Shown: piece by piece, positions 25,778-33,939 of the stretch
How positions within the stretch are numbered: the stretch's first letter is position 1
Layout of the letters: each line of letters starts with the position of its first letter
Assembly (NCBI RefSeq): GCF_000716675.1
Contig: NZ_JNXT01000013.1
Coordinates: 108,203-172,202, forward strand
Direction of reading: 5' to 3'
From: Streptomyces alboflavus
GTDB taxonomy: Bacteria; Actinomycetota; Actinomycetes; Streptomycetales; Streptomycetaceae
DNA length: 64,000 bases
Position numbers and translations under genes: made by a program
The notes under the pieces: generated by a model
What the model saw: the letters and a program-made list of their open reading frames with translations, nothing else
Database searches by the model: none
What the model was told of the DNA's origin: nothing

Positions 25778-26869
25778 ATGCCGCAGACCGAGGCAAAGGG
25801 CGCCGGCAGCCGCGGCATATCCGAGGGCCCGACGACCCCACTGCGCCCGCGCTGGTGGACGGAGCTGCCACTGATCCTCCTGGTGTACGGGGCCTACTCC
25901 GCCGGGCGGCTGCTCGCGCGCGGGGACGTCACGACCGCCGTGGGGCACGGCCTGGACATCCTGCGGGTCGAGAAGGCGCTGCACCTGAACCTGGAGCATC
26001 CGCTCAACCGGCTCTTCACGGCCCACACCTCCATCGGCGTCCCGGCGGACTTCTGGTACGCCTCGCTGCACTACCTGGTCACTCCGCTGGTGCTGATCTG
26101 GCTGTTCCGCAGCAGGGCCGTGCACTACGCCGCCGCCCGCACCTGGCTGATGGTGTCCACGCTCATCGGCCTGGTCGGCTTCACGCTGATGCCGACCTGC
26201 CCGCCGCGGCTCCTCGACGGCAAGCACGGCTTCGTCGACACGATGGCGCAGTACAGCGACTGGGGCTGGTGGGGCGGCCAGGCCAGCGCCCCGCGCGGGC
26301 TCGGCGGCATGACCAACCAGTACGCGGCGATGCCCAGCCTGCACGTCGGCTGGTCGCTCTGGTGCGGCGTGATGCTGTGGCGGTACGGCCGCACGCCCCT
26401 GGTGAAGGCCATCGCCATCGCCTATCCGCTGCTCACCACCATCGTCGTCATGGGCACCGCCAACCACTACTTCCTCGACGCGGTCGCGGGCGCGGCCGTG
26501 ATGGGGCTCGGCCTGCTGCTCGTCCGGCCGGTGCAGCGCGGCGCGGCCCGGGTCAAGGCCCGGCTGCGGCCGGTCCTCGCGACCGCCGTCGCCACCCGCG
26601 CCGCCGGACGCGACAAGGCCGCCACGGACACCACCGCCGCCACCGCCGCCTCAGACGCCACTGACTCCTCGATTGTCAGTGCCGGATGCCAGACTTCGGC
26701 GGGTGAGCGAATTCCCCATCAGCGCAAGCTCGGGACCGATCCGGGCGGCAAGTCCGCCGCCAAGCCGGGCGGCAAGCCCCGCGGGAACAAGGGCGCCCGA
26801 CCCGCGGGCCGCGCCGCGGACACCGGGGACGGCGCTCAGACACCGGCTCGCGGAGCTGCGCGGACCTGA
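25778..26869 (+). CDS. PAP2-superfamily membrane protein with overlapping C-terminal extension
   Basis: Integral membrane phosphatase or phosphotransferase: about six helices, with PAP2 motifs MPSLHVGWS and ANHYFLDAVAGA carrying the catalytic histidines. It probably acts on lipid phosphates (inositol-phosphotransferase/Aur1-like layout). ATG 25778 follows GGGGGAC; an ATG 21 bases upstream is possible. The folded part ends near residue 260. The remaining 100 residues are Ala/Lys/Gly-rich and are read through the promoter and first 167 bases of the next gene in another frame, which suggests loss of the original stop codon. Confidence 0.85.
   Translation: MPQTEAKGAGSRGISEGPTTPLRPRWWTELPLILLVYGAYSAGRLLARGDVTTAVGHGLDILRVEKALHLNLEHPLNRLFTAHTSIGVPADFWYASLHYLVTPLVLIWLFRSRAVHYAAARTWLMVSTLIGLVGFTLMPTCPPRLLDGKHGFVDTMAQYSDWGWWGGQASAPRGLGGMTNQYAAMPSLHVGWSLWCGVMLWRYGRTPLVKAIAIAYPLLTTIVVMGTANHYFLDAVAGAAVMGLGLLLVRPVQRGAARVKARLRPVLATAVATRAAGRDKAATDTTAATAASDATDSSIVSAGCQTSAGERIPHQRKLGTDPGGKSAAKPGGKPRGNKGARPAGRAADTGDGAQTPARGAART
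26673..26695 (+). promoter_or_regulatory. RecA-NDp-like (PafBC-type) DNA-damage promoter
   Basis: TTGTCAGTG, eight bases, then CAGACT. The known actinobacterial RecA/LexA-independent DNA-damage promoter is TTGTCRGTG-N8-TAnnnT. The match is complete except for C in place of the first T of the -10 hexamer. Seven bases after the hexamer begins the GTG of the nuclease gene, without a ribosome site, as expected for a leaderless transcript. Confidence 0.75.
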
Positions 26870-27932
26870 CGTACCGCCGCAGTCCCTGGACGCCCGCGCC
26901 CTGGCCGCCCTCGCGGCGAACCCGGGCTGCGGGCGGCGCGCGCTCCTGGACGGCGCGGGCGTGCCCAAGGCGGCGCTCGCCGAGGCGCTCGGCTCGCCCT
27001 CGGGCTTCGGGCAGTCGCAGTTCGCGTTCATGCGGGGGCACGCCTTCGAGGCCCGGGTGAAGGCCGACGGCGGCACGGAGCTGCTGCGCCTCACGCACGC
27101 GTGCCTGGGCGGCGGCCCCGAGCCGGAGCCCGGCGCGGCGAGCGTTCCTGACCTCACGGCGGCCGGACCCGCGGGCCGCACGGCCCGCACGGAGCTGGCC
27201 CTCGAGGAGGCCTCGGCCACCGGGACCTGGACGCTGCTCGACCACCCGATGCTGGCCCTGGACGTCGCGGGCACGCCCGCCTTCCTGGAGCCGGACGCCG
27301 TGGTCGTCGCCCCGGACGGGACCTGGACGGTCGTCGAGATCAAGTCCTTCCCCATGATCGACGGCGCCGCGGACGCGGCGAAGGTGGGCGCGGCCGCGCG
27401 CCAGGCCGCGGTGTACGTCCTCGCCCTGGAGGAGGTCGCGCGCCGCCTCGACCCCGCGCCCGAGGTGCGCCACCGCGCGCTCCTCGTCTGCCCCAAGGAC
27501 TTCTCGAACCTGCCGACCGCCTCGGCCGTGGACGTCCGCAAGCAGCTCGCCGTCACCCGCCGCCAGCTGTCCCGCCTGACCCGCGTCGAGGACATCGCGG
27601 CCACGCTGCCGCCCGGCACGACGTTCGACGTGACGCGGCCCGCCGCCGAGCTCGCCGCCGCGGTCGACGCGGTCCCCGCGACGTACGCCCCCGAGTGCCT
27701 GGCCGCCTGCGAGCTGGCCTTCCACTGCCGCGACCGGGCCCGCGCGGCGGGCGAGCTGACCTCGCTCGGCCGCTCCCTGCGCGCCGACCTCGGCACGCTG
27801 GCCACCATCGACGAGGCCCTCGCCGCGGCCAGGGGCGAGGCGGGCGACGCCGACGACCCGGCGGTGGCGGCGCTGCGCCGCGCGGGCGCGCTGCGCGCGG
27901 AGGCGCTCGCCGGAGGTGTGCGTTGTCCCTGA
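26703..27932 (+). CDS. RecB-family PD-(D/E)XK nuclease with probable Fe-S cluster
   Basis: 409 residues. RecB-type nuclease motifs in order: His113 in RGHAFE, Asp198 in LEPDAVV, Glu212-x-Lys214 in VVEIKSF, and Gln234-x3-Tyr238 in RQAAVY. One Cys (76, NPGCGRR) before and three (332, 336, 342) after the nuclease core are placed like the 4Fe-4S ligands of Cas4, AddB and Dna2 nucleases. GTG 26703 is chosen because a damage-type promoter ends seven bases upstream; a TTG at 26673 falls inside its -35 box. First gene of a coupled operon with an SF1 helicase; probably a single-strand or end-processing nuclease. Confidence 0.85.
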   Translation: MSEFPISASSGPIRAASPPPSRAASPAGTRAPDPRAAPRTPGTALRHRLAELRGPDVPPQSLDARALAALAANPGCGRRALLDGAGVPKAALAEALGSPSGFGQSQFAFMRGHAFEARVKADGGTELLRLTHACLGGGPEPEPGAASVPDLTAAGPAGRTARTELALEEASATGTWTLLDHPMLALDVAGTPAFLEPDAVVVAPDGTWTVVEIKSFPMIDGAADAAKVGAAARQAAVYVLALEEVARRLDPAPEVRHRALLVCPKDFSNLPTASAVDVRKQLAVTRRQLSRLTRVEDIAATLPPGTTFDVTRPAAELAAAVDAVPATYAPECLAACELAFHCRDRARAAGELTSLGRSLRADLGTLATIDEALAAARGEAGDADDPAVAALRRAGALRAEALAGGVRCP

Positions 27933-29527
27933 TCGACAACCTGGCCCGGCTCGACGCCGCCACCACAGGCCGCGCCCAGCCCAGGGCCACCGTCCGGCAC
28001 CGGCACCTGTCCGAGCGCCCCTTGGTCTTCGTGCCGCTCATCACCGCCGGCGAGACGGGCGCCCCGCTCGGCGCCCTGATCGGCACGGAGCGCACGTCCC
28101 CCCTGCTGCTCACGGTGGCCCAGCCCCGCGACCGCGACCTGCGCTTCGCGTTCCTGTCCCGGCTCGCCGAGATCCTGCTGCCGTACGTCGAGTCGTACGC
28201 GGACGACGTCGAGGCCGCCGAGCGCACCGAGGCCGACCCGGAGACCGGCAAGCGCGTCAAGGTCGAGGTCGAGCTGTGCGCGGACGCCCCGCAGCTGATC
28301 GTGCCGAGCCGCGCGGGCATCGAGTTCGTCCGGCTGCTCGGCCGGTCCATGCGGTTCCGGCGGACCGCCGAGCAGGATCCGGACGCGCCGTATCCCGCGC
28401 CCCCGCGCGTGCCGCTGCTCGGGCGCTGGCTCACGCACTACGGCGAGCGCTCCCGGGTGCCCGGCTCGTCGCTGCTGCTCGCCATGACCGACCTGCTGTC
28501 CCGGCACTGGGCCACGGGCCAGTCCTCCCTGGAGGAGCAGCACCTGGGCGCGCTGCTCGCGTGGATCGAGGCGCCCGAGGGGACGTCGGGGGCGGACGCG
28601 GCGCTCCGGGCGGAGCTGGCCAGGGACGCCGACGGGCAGTTGCTGTGCCCGCCCGCGGGCCCCGCCACTGACCCGGCGTTCGACAACCAGCTCCTCGCCC
28701 CGGCCATCGAGCGCCACGACCGGGCCCGCACCGCGCTCGCCGCCGCCGCGGACGGCGTCGAGGCGGACGCGCTGCTGGCCGCGCTCGGCGCCGCCGAGCG
28801 CGAGATCGACGCCCTGGTGGCCAGCCGCACCCGGCCCACGTGGGACGCGGTGTGGCGCGGCCTGGACGCGCTGTGCACGCTGCCCGAGGCGCCGAGCGCG
28901 GTCGACCGGTGGCGCGGCGACCGCTGGTCGTTCACCGGGCACCGCGACCGCGTCGCCGCCGGTGAGCCGCCGCAGCCCCGCGTCGACGACGCGGTCACCG
29001 CCGCGAACAAGCTGGCAACCCGCGAGCGCGAGCAGGCCAGGCTCGACGCCCAGGAGGCCCTGGACGACCCCCTGGTGATGGCCGGGCGGCGGCTCGCGGG
29101 CGAGGCGTTCGCCGGGGAGGTCACCGACGTCGTCATGGCGTACAGCGAGGGCCGCTCGCCACGGCCGCGCCCCCTCGTCACCGTCCGCACCCCCGACCGC
29201 CCCCAGCTCGACGAGGGCGTGAAGGCCTACCGCTCCCTCGCGGGCAAGCCCCAGTCCTTCCAGTTCGTCGCCCACGCCCCCGACGGCGGGCTCGTCCTGC
29301 GTCTCCTGGACAAGATGGGCCGCGGCAAGGAGCCCGAGCCGGGCTCGGTCCCGGAGGTGGGCGACCGCCTGTGCTGGACGCTCTTCGAGCACGAGCAGCG
29401 GGGCGGGCCGCGCCTCCCGGACCCGGAGGACACCCCGTGGACGCACGGCGGCCCCCCGCGGACCGAACCCGCCGCCACCCCCGTCGGCGAACGGCCCGAC
29501 CCCGTGACACCGGAGGACATCCTGTGA
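27923..29527 (+). CDS. Unknown protein between nuclease and helicase
   Basis: 534 residues, cytoplasmic, no recognised catalytic motif. The N-terminal 150 residues look alpha/beta (PLVFVPLITAGETGAPLGALIGT), the middle is helical and Ala/Arg-rich, and the last 100 residues look like a small beta-barrel (PQSFQFVAHAPDGGLVLRLLDKMG...VGDRLCWTLFEHE), reminiscent of barrels that precede UPF1-type helicase cores. Starts with TTG six bases after a perfect GGAGG, overlapping the nuclease stop by 10 bases; its own stop overlaps the helicase GTG. This coupling suggests a subunit of the same complex. Confidence 0.8.
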   Translation: MSLIDNLARLDAATTGRAQPRATVRHRHLSERPLVFVPLITAGETGAPLGALIGTERTSPLLLTVAQPRDRDLRFAFLSRLAEILLPYVESYADDVEAAERTEADPETGKRVKVEVELCADAPQLIVPSRAGIEFVRLLGRSMRFRRTAEQDPDAPYPAPPRVPLLGRWLTHYGERSRVPGSSLLLAMTDLLSRHWATGQSSLEEQHLGALLAWIEAPEGTSGADAALRAELARDADGQLLCPPAGPATDPAFDNQLLAPAIERHDRARTALAAAADGVEADALLAALGAAEREIDALVASRTRPTWDAVWRGLDALCTLPEAPSAVDRWRGDRWSFTGHRDRVAAGEPPQPRVDDAVTAANKLATREREQARLDAQEALDDPLVMAGRRLAGEAFAGEVTDVVMAYSEGRSPRPRPLVTVRTPDRPQLDEGVKAYRSLAGKPQSFQFVAHAPDGGLVLRLLDKMGRGKEPEPGSVPEVGDRLCWTLFEHEQRGGPRLPDPEDTPWTHGGPPRTEPAATPVGERPDPVTPEDIL

Positions 29528-30882
29528 GCCCGGCCCCCATCGCCCCCGGCCAGGCGCCGTTCGACCCCGGGACGGAGGCCGCCCGGGCCACCGACGCGAT
29601 CCTGCGCGACACGCTGCACGGGGCGCACCGGGGCGTCGTCGTCGACTCCCCGCCCGGCGCCGGGAAGTCCACCCTCGTGGTCCGCGCCGCCCTCGAACTG
29701 GCCGCGGCCGGGCGCCCCCTGATGGTCGTCGCCCAGACCAACGCCCAGGTCGACGACCTCGTCCTGCGCCTCGCCGAGAAGAATCCCGAGCTGCCCGTCG
29801 GACGGCTGCACAGCAGCGACCCGGACCCGTACGACAAGGCTCTCGACGCCCTTCCGAACGTACGCAAGTCAGCGAAGGCGGGCGACCTCGCAGGGCTCGA
29901 CGTCGTGGTCTCCACCGCCGCGAAGTGGGGGCACGTCAAGGACGTCGAGCCCTGGCGGCACGCCATCGTCGACGAGGCGTACCAAATGCGGTCGGACGCC
30001 CTCCTCGCCGTGGCCGGGCTCTTCGAGCGGGCCCTGTTCGTGGGCGACCCAGGGCAGTTGGACCCGTTCGCCATCGCCGAGGCCGAGCAGTGGGCGGGGC
30101 TCGCGTACGACCCGTCGGCCTCCGCGGTGACCACGCTCCTCGCCCACAATCCCGGGCTGCCGCAGCATCGGCTGCCCGTGTCGTGGCGGCTGCCCGCGTC
30201 GGCGGCGCCGCTGGTGTCCGACGCGTTCTACCCCTTCACGCCCTTCCGCAGCGGCACCTCCCATGCCGACCGTGCCCTGAACTTCGCCGTCCCTTCCGAC
30301 GGTTCGGGCCCCGACCGCGTGATCGACGAAGCGGCCCTCTCCGGGTGGGGCCTCCTGGAACTGCCCGCACGGAACACCCCGCGTACGGACCCCGAGGCGG
30401 TCCGGGCCGTCGCTCTCGTGGTGCGGCGCCTCCTTGACCGGGGCGGGGCGGCGACCTCGGAGCGGTCCCCCGACCCCGCGCCGCTCACGGCCGACCGGAT
30501 CGCGGTGGGGACGGCGCACCGGGACCAGGCGGCAGCCGTACGCGGCGCGCTCTCCGCCCTCGGGGTCGTGGACGTGACCGTCGACACGGCCAACCGCCTG
30601 CAGGGCCGGGAGTTCGACGTGACCGTCGTTCTCCATCCGCTCTCCGGCCGACCGGACGCCACGGCGTTCCACCTGGAGACGGGGCGCCTGTGCGTGCTCG
30701 CGTCCCGGCACCGGCACGCGTGCATCGTCGTGTGCCGTGCAGGAGTTGACGCGCTCTTGGACGACCACCCGTCCACGGAGCCGGTCCAACTGGGCGTCAC
30801 CGTCAAGTTCCCCGACGGCTGGGAGGCCAACCACGCAATTCTCTCGCGTCTCGCGGAACACCGGGTGCCCTGGCGCCCGTAG
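29524..30882 (+). CDS. SF1 (UPF1/Dna2-like) DNA helicase
   Basis: 452 residues with superfamily 1 motifs in order: Walker A SPPGAGKST (about 45), motif Ia region VVAQTNAQVDDLVLRL, motif II AIVDEAYQM (DEAxQ-like Walker B), motif III FVGDPGQLDPF, arginine finger region in SWRLPA, motif V TVDTANRLQGREFDVTVV, motif VI LASRHRHACIVV. The DEAYQM box and the order resemble the UPF1/Dna2 branch. No nuclease domain of its own. GTG start in GTGA overlap with the preceding gene and a GGAGG seven bases upstream. Motor of the proposed split nuclease-helicase. Confidence 0.9.
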   Translation: MSPAPIAPGQAPFDPGTEAARATDAILRDTLHGAHRGVVVDSPPGAGKSTLVVRAALELAAAGRPLMVVAQTNAQVDDLVLRLAEKNPELPVGRLHSSDPDPYDKALDALPNVRKSAKAGDLAGLDVVVSTAAKWGHVKDVEPWRHAIVDEAYQMRSDALLAVAGLFERALFVGDPGQLDPFAIAEAEQWAGLAYDPSASAVTTLLAHNPGLPQHRLPVSWRLPASAAPLVSDAFYPFTPFRSGTSHADRALNFAVPSDGSGPDRVIDEAALSGWGLLELPARNTPRTDPEAVRAVALVVRRLLDRGGAATSERSPDPAPLTADRIAVGTAHRDQAAAVRGALSALGVVDVTVDTANRLQGREFDVTVVLHPLSGRPDATAFHLETGRLCVLASRHRHACIVVCRAGVDALLDDHPSTEPVQLGVTVKFPDGWEANHAILSRLAEHRVPWRP

Positions 30883-31165
30883 CCCACAGCGCCCGGGGGC
30901 CGCCGTACCCCTCCCCACACATCAAAGTGACCGTCGGACGGGGCTGTGCCCACCCGTTCCGCCCTCTGGGCGGCCCAGCTGCCCACAGGGTGGGACGACA
31001 GTGGCCGCCACCACCGGACCGTCGGACGGACCGGGAACCCCCACCGGACCGATCCCCGCAATCCGAACCGGAGGGGACGTGCCGGTATGTCCGCGCGCAG
31101 CTCGGCTCACCACGAGGGGCGTACAGGGAACGTGGGCGACGACGCACACGCGAGAGGAAAACGAC

Positions 31166-31621
31166 ATGGCGGAGCCCTCGCGGCCCCGGTCCAGCCAGCG
31201 CATGCGCCCCGCACCGCTCCTCTTCGAGCCCGCGGAAGCCACCGCCGACCCCGAGCACTTCTTCGACCTGGAGTCCATCGACGACCCCCGCGAACTCCTC
31301 TCCCGGTCCACCGAGTTGACCCTGGCCTTCCGCGCCGCGACCGACCGCTCCGTCGAGTTCCAGGCCCTCGCCGCCGCCCAGCTCGCCGACCCGCGCCGCT
31401 TCGACCGCCTCACCCCGGCCGACATCGCGGAACGCGCCGAGTGGACCGAGGACTACGCGCAGAAGATGATCGAGTTCGGCCGCGAACTCCTGCGCGGCGA
31501 CCCCGAGGCGTCGGGCTCGAGCCCAACCGGCACGACCGGCACGACTGGCACGACCGGGAGGACCGGGCTGACCGGCACGACGGACGCGACGGATTCCCCG
31601 GCGGAACCCGGGCCTCACTGA
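31166..31621 (+). CDS. Hypothetical acidic protein with Thr-Gly tail
   Basis: 151 residues, no signal or membrane segment. The core (about 15-115) is helical and well conserved in character (FFDLESIDDPRELLSRSTELTLAFRAATDRSVEFQAL...ERAEWTEDYAQKMIEFGRELLRG). The C-terminus is a repetitive TGTTGTTGTTGRTG tail encoded by 9-bp units (31526-31579). ATG with GAGAGG nine bases upstream. It lies 283 bp after the helicase gene; membership in that operon is uncertain. Confidence 0.72.
   Translation: MAEPSRPRSSQRMRPAPLLFEPAEATADPEHFFDLESIDDPRELLSRSTELTLAFRAATDRSVEFQALAAAQLADPRRFDRLTPADIAERAEWTEDYAQKMIEFGRELLRGDPEASGSSPTGTTGTTGTTGRTGLTGTTDATDSPAEPGPH
31526..31579. repeat. Six 9-bp units in coding sequence
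   Basis: Six units related to ACCGGCACG, in frame, encoding Thr-Gly-Thr repeats at the C-terminus of the hypothetical protein. In-frame unit changes would alter only tail length. Confidence 0.8.
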
Positions 31622-31737
31622 GCCACAAGATCCGCTGGCATATGCCGGTGGGGCAAGGTACCCCACACCCCCGGCCACTGTCCCGGATTCCGGCAACTCT
31701 GCGAGAGTGCACGCTCACGCCCGGTAGATGTATCGAC

Positions 31738-32415
31738 ATGAGCAACTCCCCCCTCAGCCTCGCCCCCCACCCCCACAAGGCGTCCGGACCCCCCACCAAC
31801 GCCTGCGACGTCACCCCCGCGGGCGCAGCCTGGCTCACCTCCGCCGAAACGTATCCGCACCGAGCCCTGGCCGACTGGCGCGCCCGCCCCAGCACCCCGG
31901 CCGTGCTGTCCTGCGGAACGGTCTTCGACGTGGTCAGCGTGCCCGCGGTCTTCGGACGGCGGATGGTCGACCGGTTATGGCACGAGGGCCCGGGCTCGGG
32001 CCCGGTGGCGACGTACCGCGGCCGAATGCTGCTGTTCACGGCGCCGGGCACGGCCCGCCGCCTCCCGTCGCTCCTGGAGTGGGAGGAATGGGGCCCCGCG
32101 GTCCCTTCCTTGCTCTGCCACGGCGCAGGCGACGCGGTGACCGTGCCCCCGCTCACGGCAAGCCACAACACAGACGCCACACCCACACCCACACCCGCAC
32201 CCGCACCCGCACCCGCACCCGCACCCGACGACAGACTCGGATCCCGCTGGCTGGTGGCCCCCGGCACCCGCAGGCCCTGGCTCCCCGGCCCCGACGTAGT
32301 GCTCTGGGCATGCGTCCGCGCCGCCCGCGCCGCAGCCGGATCCGCGGTGCGTATATCGATTTTTCCTCGCGGCGATCAGGATGCTAAGGTCTACGACGTC
32401 AGCAGGCGCCGCTAG
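31738..32415 (+). CDS. Prim-Pol-like (bifunctional DNA primase/polymerase N-terminal) protein, TTA-containing
   Basis: 225 residues resembling the Streptomyces Prim-Pol domain family (CDVTPAGAAWLTSAETYPHRAL...CGTVFDVVSVP...RGRMLLF...VPPLTASHN...RWLVAPGTRRPWLPGPDVVLWACVRAAR). Metal-binding residues are not convincing, so enzymatic activity is open. Leu codon TTA at 31975-31977 predicts dependence on bldA tRNA. A (TP)n(AP)n segment is encoded by 6-bp repeats (32178-32226). The stop codon lies inside the following tRNA-Lys gene, and the tRNA promoter must lie within this coding sequence. Confidence 0.8.
   Translation: MSNSPLSLAPHPHKASGPPTNACDVTPAGAAWLTSAETYPHRALADWRARPSTPAVLSCGTVFDVVSVPAVFGRRMVDRLWHEGPGSGPVATYRGRMLLFTAPGTARRLPSLLEWEEWGPAVPSLLCHGAGDAVTVPPLTASHNTDATPTPTPAPAPAPAPAPDDRLGSRWLVAPGTRRPWLPGPDVVLWACVRAARAAAGSAVRISIFPRGDQDAKVYDVSRRR
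32178..32226. repeat. Hexanucleotide repeat in Prim-Pol gene
   Basis: About eight copies of CCCACA/CCCGCA encoding Thr-Pro and Ala-Pro pairs, an in-frame microsatellite forming a flexible linker. Confidence 0.8.
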
Positions 32416-32479
32416 CTCAGTTGGTTAGAGCAGCTGACTCTTAATCAGCGGGTCCGGGGTTCGAGTCCCTGGCGGCGCA
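32406..32479 (+). tRNA. tRNA-Lys (CTT), copy 1
   Basis: 74-nt cloverleaf, acceptor GCGCCGC with GCGGCGC, anticodon loop CTCTTAA (CTT), discriminator A, no encoded CCA. Its first 10 nt overlap the end of the Prim-Pol gene. Identical in sequence, including the preceding GTCAGCAG, to the copy at 48257. Confidence 0.97.
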
Positions 32480-32489
32480 CGACACCGGC

Positions 32490-32540
32490 ACCGGCGTATG
32501 TCCACAAAAAGCGTGGACATACGCCGGTGTCGTCGTTTTT
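32490..32540. terminator. Terminator after tRNA-Lys copy 1
   Basis: Perfect 16-bp stem (32490-32505 with 32513-32528), 7-nt loop AAAAAGC, then GTCGTCGTTTTT. A second 7-bp hairpin (32541-32557) follows. The remaining bases to the M6 protease stop show nothing else. Confidence 0.85.
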
Positions 32541-32688
32541 GCGCGGCTTCGCCGCGCGTTGTGGGGGCTTCGCCACCCACACCCCCCTTTGGGTCGGCCG
32601 GGGGTGCCGGGACATCTGCCCCAAAGAACAGCCCGGGCACCCCAAGCACCTCCCCCCCCCAAGCCCCGGCCCCCTCCCCCGAGAAGGT

Positions 32689-33939
32689 CTACGTGGGGCT
32701 GATCTTGACGGTCCAGGCGCCGGACGGAGTCCTGTCCTCGACCTCGATGCGGATCCGCTCCCCGGGAACCGTGAAGGCCTCCCCCACCCGCACAGGCGCG
32801 TCGGCCAGCGGCGGGTAGACCGATTCGGTGTCGCACGCCTCCGAGCCGGGGTGGGCGTCGATGACCTCGACGGGGCCCCGGCCGGACGCCGTCTCGTTGC
32901 GGACGTGATAGGCGAGGACGCCCTCGCTGCACGTACCCCGGTCGTTGCCCACGGCACCCCGCGCCTCGACGGCGACGGCGCTGCCCCGGCCCGTGCGGAT
33001 CACGGCGAGCTTGGTGGCGCCCACGCCGCCCCGAACGGGCTGGGCCGCGAGCGGGTCGAGGGTAAGGCGCCGCGGACCGCCGTCCACGCAGACGACCTGG
33101 CGGGGCCCCAGCCAGCCGAGCTTCCACTTGTGCCAGCCGAACAGCTCAGGAGCGAGGCCGAACTGGCTGCCCATGACGTCCCAGTCGCCGACGTGGGTGT
33201 CCCAGTCGCCGTCGCCGTCGGTGGGCCGGTGATAGAGATCGGGCAGGTCGAAGACGTGGCCGGTCTCGTGGGCGAGGACGTTGCGGTCCGGCGGATGGCG
33301 CTCGAAGACGGTGACGATGCGGCGGATGCTGGTGCCGTCGGCCCGCATCGGACGGTCGAAGTTCACGACCTTCGTGGCGTCCGAGTTCACGCCGGGCGCG
33401 TCCGGATCGGCGACGAAGTAGACGATGTCGTACGCGGAGAAGTCCACGCGCGGATCGGCCGCGGCCACCGCGTCCCGGAGGTAGGACGCGCGGTGCTGCG
33501 GGTCCCAGTCCCGCTCTATGGCGTACATCGTGGAATCTTCCGGCATTTCCACCCATTCGTGTTGCGGGTGCGCGCGCAGCCGGAACCTCCCGTAGGAGGC
33601 TTGGTCGAAGAAGTCGCTCGTGGCCGGGAAGTAGTCGGCGGCCAGCTCCCGCGGTGTCGTCAGCGGCGGGGAGTCCGGGAAAGAAAGGAAGACCATGACG
33701 GCGTCGAGGGCGCGGGAGGGGCGCGGATAGGCGCCGTTCCAGGTGTCGAGGCCTTCCGAGTGGTGCGCGGGCGTGCGCCGCAGGGCGCACGGACCCGCGT
33801 CGCCGTGGGCGATCGCCGGGCCCGCGACCAGCGACGTGGCGGCGAGAGCGGTCAGGCAGGTGAGGAGAATGCCCGCGGTGCGCAGCCGCGGCCTCTCCCC
33901 TTCACGGGTGAGCATCCAAGGGGGGAGCTGACGCTCCAC
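32689..33939 (-). CDS. Secreted M6-family zinc metalloprotease
   Basis: 416 residues. Signal peptide with basic n-region and a hydrophobic core (AGILLTCLTALAATSLVAG) cut near AIAHG. The zinc motif HETGH lies in VLAHETGHVFDLPDLY with a downstream Asp, as in immune-inhibitor-A-like M6 peptidases, followed by a C-terminal beta domain. GTG 33939 is chosen because GGAGGT lies five bases upstream; the ATG eight codons later has no ribosome site. Probably an extracellular protease; targets unknown. Confidence 0.9.
   Translation of the reverse strand: MERQLPPWMLTREGERPRLRTAGILLTCLTALAATSLVAGPAIAHGDAGPCALRRTPAHHSEGLDTWNGAYPRPSRALDAVMVFLSFPDSPPLTTPRELAADYFPATSDFFDQASYGRFRLRAHPQHEWVEMPEDSTMYAIERDWDPQHRASYLRDAVAAADPRVDFSAYDIVYFVADPDAPGVNSDATKVVNFDRPMRADGTSIRRIVTVFERHPPDRNVLAHETGHVFDLPDLYHRPTDGDGDWDTHVGDWDVMGSQFGLAPELFGWHKWKLGWLGPRQVVCVDGGPRRLTLDPLAAQPVRGGVGATKLAVIRTGRGSAVAVEARGAVGNDRGTCSEGVLAYHVRNETASGRGPVEVIDAHPGSEACDTESVYPPLADAPVRVGEAFTVPGERIRIEVEDRTPSGAWTVKISPT

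Noticed and set aside
26673..26702. TTG at 26673 as start of the nuclease
   Set aside because: It coincides with the -35 box of the damage-type promoter; a transcript from that promoter would not include it.
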